Shown: positions 61,385-64,000 of the stretch, one piece after another
How positions within the stretch are numbered: the stretch's first letter is position 1
Layout: every line of letters begins with the position of its first letter
Assembly: GCF_003576375.1 (NCBI RefSeq)
Contig: NZ_QWGE01000004.1
Location: forward strand, 372,001-436,000
DNA from: Pontibacter oryzae
GTDB taxonomy: Bacteria; Bacteroidota; Bacteroidia; Cytophagales; Hymenobacteraceae
Length of the DNA: 64,000 nucleotides
Direction of reading: 5' to 3'
Program-made: the position numbers and the translations under genes
Notes under the pieces: model-generated
Told to the model about the DNA's origin: nothing
Databases searched by the model: none
The model's input: the letters and a program-made list of their open reading frames with translations, nothing else

Positions 61385-61894
61385 TTAAATCCTGTTGCTT
61401 AGCGTGTCGGTCAGTTCGTAGTTATGAAGCTCGGCCATGTCGCGGATCTTGTTTTTGATCTTCTTGAGGTCGCGCTTTTTACGTACCTGCTTCAGGTCGA
61501 GGTATACTTGCGAGCCGTCGCGCAGGGTTAGGCGCAAGGCCAGCGGCGTAATGTGCACGGCGGCAACGTCTGGTATCTGGATCAGATGCTTGGTGCGGAA
61601 CACGCCGAACTTCTGCACAATGTACTGCGGCGTAACCTCAATGTAGGACTGCACCCCGAAAACTGAGGTATTTTGCAGCATCACGTAAAAGAAGAAAACA
61701 ATGGCTAGCCCAAAGAAAGCGTAGTACAGGTAATTCTGATCATAGCTGCGATCAGCTGAGAAAAGAAGCATAGAAGCCCATGCCAGCCAGAACAGCGTAA
61801 GTATAAGCTGTACGGTAAAAGAGAGTTTCGCACTGCGGGTTGGGCTTAGTTGCACAATTAACGTCGATCGCGCACTACTACCAGATGCTGTCAT
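61385..61894 (-). CDS. Small membrane protein with PH-like C-terminal part
   Basis: 169 residues. Two transmembrane helices at about 27-48 (VQLILTLFWLAWASMLLF) and 53-75 (YLYYAFFGLAIVFFFYVML). The remaining beta-rich part (YIEVTPQYIVQKFGVFRT; LIQIPDVAAVHITPLALRLTL) matches the bacterial PH-like (YdbT/YcxB-type) layout: membrane hairpin plus soluble barrel. Function unknown. Single gene. Confidence 0.75.
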   Translation of the reverse strand: MTASGSSARSTLIVQLSPTRSAKLSFTVQLILTLFWLAWASMLLFSADRSYDQNYLYYAFFGLAIVFFFYVMLQNTSVFGVQSYIEVTPQYIVQKFGVFRTKHLIQIPDVAAVHITPLALRLTLRDGSQVYLDLKQVRKKRDLKKIKNKIRDMAELHNYELTDTLSNRI

Positions 61895-61959
61895 TTATGA
61901 TTTGATTTGGTGAAACAATAGAGGGCGCCAGCATACTGGGCCTCCTGCAATATACTGAA

Positions 61960-62391
61960 TTATTCGACAAGTGTGGCCTCCAAACCTATGACCGGTACAC
62001 CGGACAGGGCCACAGAGATAGGGCAGTTTTTTTTAGCCTTTTCAGCCAGTTCCAGGAACTGCTGTTCTGTTATGCCAGGCACGCACGCATCAATCTTCAT
62101 CTCTATCTTTTCAACAAAGGGGTTGCCATCTTTTTGGCCTAAGTATACTTTAGAGCCCGCATCAATATAATCAGGCACAAAGTTGTGCTGGCCCAAAAGC
62201 ATGCTCAGAAACATGGAATAGCAGCCTACGAGTGCAGCGGCCATCAGTTCTTCGGGCGAGGTGCCATTTTTCCGGCCTTCAAAACGTGTGCTATAGCTGT
62301 ATCCCGAATCCACAGTGCCGTTACCGGTTTTTACATTTCCTTGTCCGGTCGTCAGCCCCTTTTCCCAATGGGCTTGTGCGGTATGCTGCAT
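61960..62391 (-). CDS. OsmC-family peroxidase-like protein
   Basis: 143 residues from the ATG at 62391; a longer frame from 62472 is not supported. The two catalytic cysteines are in GTSPEELMAAALVGCYSMFL and AKKNCPISVAL, the Ohr/OsmC pair. The fold segments VKTGNGTVDSGYSY and KIEMKIDACVPGIT complete it. It detoxifies organic hydroperoxides or resists osmotic stress. Divergent from the GH3-type gene. Confidence 0.92.
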   Translation of the reverse strand: MQHTAQAHWEKGLTTGQGNVKTGNGTVDSGYSYSTRFEGRKNGTSPEELMAAALVGCYSMFLSMLLGQHNFVPDYIDAGSKVYLGQKDGNPFVEKIEMKIDACVPGITEQQFLELAEKAKKNCPISVALSGVPVIGLEATLVE

Positions 62392-62469
62392 TTTGTTGTT
62401 TGGTTTTGTTTTCAACGTGTAAACTATGGTTTTAGCAAGATAGTTTAAAGCCTCATCAATTTTATGCAC

Positions 62470-62477
62470 CAAAGATA
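62470..62477 (-). promoter_or_regulatory. -7-like element for OsmC gene
   Basis: Minus-strand TATCTTTG, 79 bases before the ATG, fits TAnnTTTG; on the other strand TATCTTTA at 62518-62525 could serve the divergent GH3-type gene. Neither has a well-placed -33. Confidence 0.4.
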
Positions 62478-62546
62478 CAGGATTTAGTTAAGTTATGGCA
62501 TTGCCGTATTATCTGGTTATCTTTACCTGCCACTAAAATTAACTGT

Positions 62547-64000
62547 ATGGGTGTAAAAGCGTTGTTGAGCAAGCTGCTAGCTGCCTATGTGCACAAGAAG
62601 CACCAAAGCTGGATTGAGCATCCGGTGGAGGCGCAGGAGGCTGTTTTCCAGAACATCGTAAAGCAAGCGCAGCACACTAAATTTGGCCGCGACCACGGCT
62701 TTGCAAGTATAAAAACGCATGCTGATTTTGTGAAGGCAGTGCCTGTGCGCGACTATGAGGGCCTTGCCTCATACTTCAACCTGGTTAAGCAAGGCCAGAA
62801 AGATGTAGTTTGGCCCGGCAAACCTTTGTACTTGGCAAAAACGTCTGGCACTACTTCCGGCACTAAGTATATCCCCATCACCAAAGACTCTATCCCCAAC
62901 CACATCAACGGTGCCCGCGATGCTCTGTTGGCTTATGTACATGAAACAGGAAAATCCGCTTTTCTGGATGGGAAACTGATATTTTTATCAGGCAGCCCGG
63001 AACTGGAGGAGGTTGGTGGTACTAAAACCGGACGCCTATCGGGGATTGCAAACCACCACGTGCCCGGCTACCTGCGCACCAACCAGTTGCCTAGCTACCA
63101 GACAAACTGCATCGAGGATTGGGAAACCAAGCTGGACCAAATTATAGAGGAGACCCTGGACGAGGACATGACCCTGATCTCAGGCATTCCGCCCTGGGTG
63201 CAGATGTATTTCGATAAGCTGATACGGCAAACCGGAAAGCCCATAAAAGACATCTTCCCGAACTTCGGGTTGTTCGTGTATGGGGGCGTTAACTTTGAGC
63301 CTTACCGCAAAAAGCTGTTCGAGTCTATTGGCAGGCAGGTTGATTCTATCGAGCTGTTCCCGGCCTCGGAGGGCTTTTTCGCTTTCCAAGACAAGCAAAA
63401 CGACCCCGGCTTACTACTGCTGCTAAACTCCGGAATCTTCTACGAATTTATACCTACCGATGAGTTCTTCAGCGAGAACCCCACGCGCCTGACCATTGGC
63501 CAGGTGGAGCCGGGTGTAAATTATGCGCTGGTGGTTAGCAGCAATGCCGGCCTCTGGAGCTACTCCATCGGGGATACCGTAAAGTTTACCTCCGTTAAGC
63601 CTTACAAGCTTATCGTGAGCGGGCGCATAAAACACTATATTTCTGCCTTTGGTGAGCACGTGATTGGTGAGGAAGTGGAAAAGGCCATGAAGCATGCCAT
63701 GCAGCAGTTCCCGGAAGTAGAGCTGACGGAATTTACCGTGGCACCGTTTGTGAGCCAGAACGAGGGGGCCTCTTACCATGAATGGCTGGTAGAGTTTGCA
63801 CATCCTCCGATAAACACCGATGCCTTTGCTGCCGAGCTGGATAAGCAACTGCGCAAGTATAACTCATACTACGACGACCTGATTTCTGGCAATATCCTGC
63901 AGAAACTAAAGCTAAGCGCACTGCCGAAAGGAGCTTTCCAGGAATACATGAAATCGCAGGGCAAGCTAGGCGGCCAAAACAAAGTGCCAAGGCTTAGTAA
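62547..64000 (+). CDS. GH3-family protein, truncated by window end
   Basis: 484 residues visible from the ATG at 62547, with no stop before 64000. The adenylate-forming GH3 fold is clear: LYLAKTSGTTSGTKYIPITK (ATP loop), NFGLFVYGGVNFEPYRKKL, ELFPASEGFFAFQDK, LWSYSIGDTVKFTS and SAFGEHVIGEEVEKAM. In plants GH3 enzymes join amino acids to jasmonate or auxin; the bacterial role is unknown. The last visible residues (GQNKVPRLS) are those that normally come about 10-15 before the end, so little is missing. Confidence 0.92.
   Translation, partial: MGVKALLSKLLAAYVHKKHQSWIEHPVEAQEAVFQNIVKQAQHTKFGRDHGFASIKTHADFVKAVPVRDYEGLASYFNLVKQGQKDVVWPGKPLYLAKTSGTTSGTKYIPITKDSIPNHINGARDALLAYVHETGKSAFLDGKLIFLSGSPELEEVGGTKTGRLSGIANHHVPGYLRTNQLPSYQTNCIEDWETKLDQIIEETLDEDMTLISGIPPWVQMYFDKLIRQTGKPIKDIFPNFGLFVYGGVNFEPYRKKLFESIGRQVDSIELFPASEGFFAFQDKQNDPGLLLLLNSGIFYEFIPTDEFFSENPTRLTIGQVEPGVNYALVVSSNAGLWSYSIGDTVKFTSVKPYKLIVSGRIKHYISAFGEHVIGEEVEKAMKHAMQQFPEVELTEFTVAPFVSQNEGASYHEWLVEFAHPPINTDAFAAELDKQLRKYNSYYDDLISGNILQKLKLSALPKGAFQEYMKSQGKLGGQNKVPRLS

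Larger units (their letters stand above)
1..64000. repeat. Dispersed AAGTATA/TATACTT heptamer family
   Basis: Reading the window by eye I find about 120 copies of AAGTATA or its complement TATACTT (a hand count, possibly off by several). Base composition alone predicts about 8-10. Examples in non-coding DNA: 6655, 6758, 11093, 14549, 14701, 20379, 23482, 23494, 24190, 36801, 43411, 43434, 44939, 46091, 61305 and 61315. Examples in genes: 196, 5451, 5538, 6486, 7460, 15645, 34268, 36527, 48735, 52467 and 62704. About one third lie in the small non-coding fraction. In genes every phase is used: AGT-ATA (Ser-Ile), ATA-CTT (Ile-Leu), AAG-TAT-A (Lys-Tyr) and TAT-ACT-T. The related AAGTATG occurs about 50 times. 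The palindrome AAGTATACTT occurs near 6896, 34268, 48735 and 62142. dnaA, rpsP and rplS contain none, and rho only one. Confidence 0.85.

Noticed and set aside
1-64000. CRISPR arrays, tRNA or rRNA genes, prophage
   Set aside because: No regularly spaced repeats, cloverleaf sequences, rRNA motifs or phage structural genes were found on reading both strands.

Overview
The window looks like ordinary chromosome from a member of the Bacteroidota, most probably Cytophagales (Hymenobacteraceae, Pontibacter-like). This is inferred from several features: promoters of the TAnnTTTG (-7) type with few Shine-Dalgarno sequences, a T9SS-sorted protein, Bacteroidota-type LptD, DUF5723 and FolE/PTPS proteins, a long acidic tail on ribosomal protein S16, and a large Asn/Arg/Asp-rich insert in Rho. 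There is no prophage, CRISPR array, rRNA or tRNA that I can see. The only mobile-element gene is one REP-associated tyrosine transposase (RAYT).

Layout. 0-5 kb: pyrimidine genes pyrR-pyrB, a secreted protein, an EVE protein, and a small membrane protein/lipoprotein pair, all on the minus strand. 5-8 kb: polX and a GT9 glycosyltransferase, separated by a REP-like inverted pair. 7.7-10.6 kb: a TIG/kelch lipoprotein overlapping a probable outer-membrane protein gene. 10.7-14.5 kb: a small protein, serS and rho. 14.5-17.8 kb: a 0.5-kb structured non-coding stretch, then a membrane protein and a UbiA-methyltransferase pair. 18-24 kb: PBP1A, an SDR39U1 epimerase, the overlapping pterin genes folE and a PTPS/QueD homologue, a coiled-coil secreted protein, and a lipoprotein resembling inorganic pyrophosphatase that has lost its metal ligands. 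24.3-26.7 kb: the classic rpsP-rimM-trmD-rplS operon. 26.8-34.1 kb: envelope and lipid genes (desaturase, RluA, panB, lptD, amidase, MCE protein). 34.2-43.2 kb: acyl-CoA carboxylase beta, SirB1, redoxin-PPTase, WD40-DivIVA-folB, an ABC transporter pair and meaB. 43.5-49 kb: outer-membrane and secreted proteins, a periplasmic trehalase and the RAYT with flanking palindromes. 49.2-53.7 kb: methylmalonyl-CoA mutase mutA-(NTF2-like)-mutB. 53.8-64 kb: DUF1232, M20 amidohydrolase, T9SS cargo, a two-gene split 5'-nucleotidase, dnaA, OsmC and a GH3-family protein cut by the window edge.

Metabolic links: the carboxylase (34.2 kb), MeaB (42.2 kb) and MutAB (49-54 kb) are parts of branched or odd-chain acyl-CoA breakdown to succinyl-CoA. 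PBP1A, amidase, LptD, MCE, DivIVA and PanB/PPTase belong to envelope growth and CoA/acyl-carrier biology.

The strongest unexplained signal is not a gene. The heptamer AAGTATA (or TATACTT) occurs roughly 120 times by hand count in both orientations, against about 8-10 expected. It is spread through coding and, more densely, non-coding DNA, in all reading phases. No standard annotation explains it. Other points worth a second look are a PolX whose polymerase aspartates are missing while its PHP nuclease is intact, the pseudo-pyrophosphatase lipoprotein, the RAYT/REP sites, and an NTF2-like secreted protein gene wedged between mutA and mutB.
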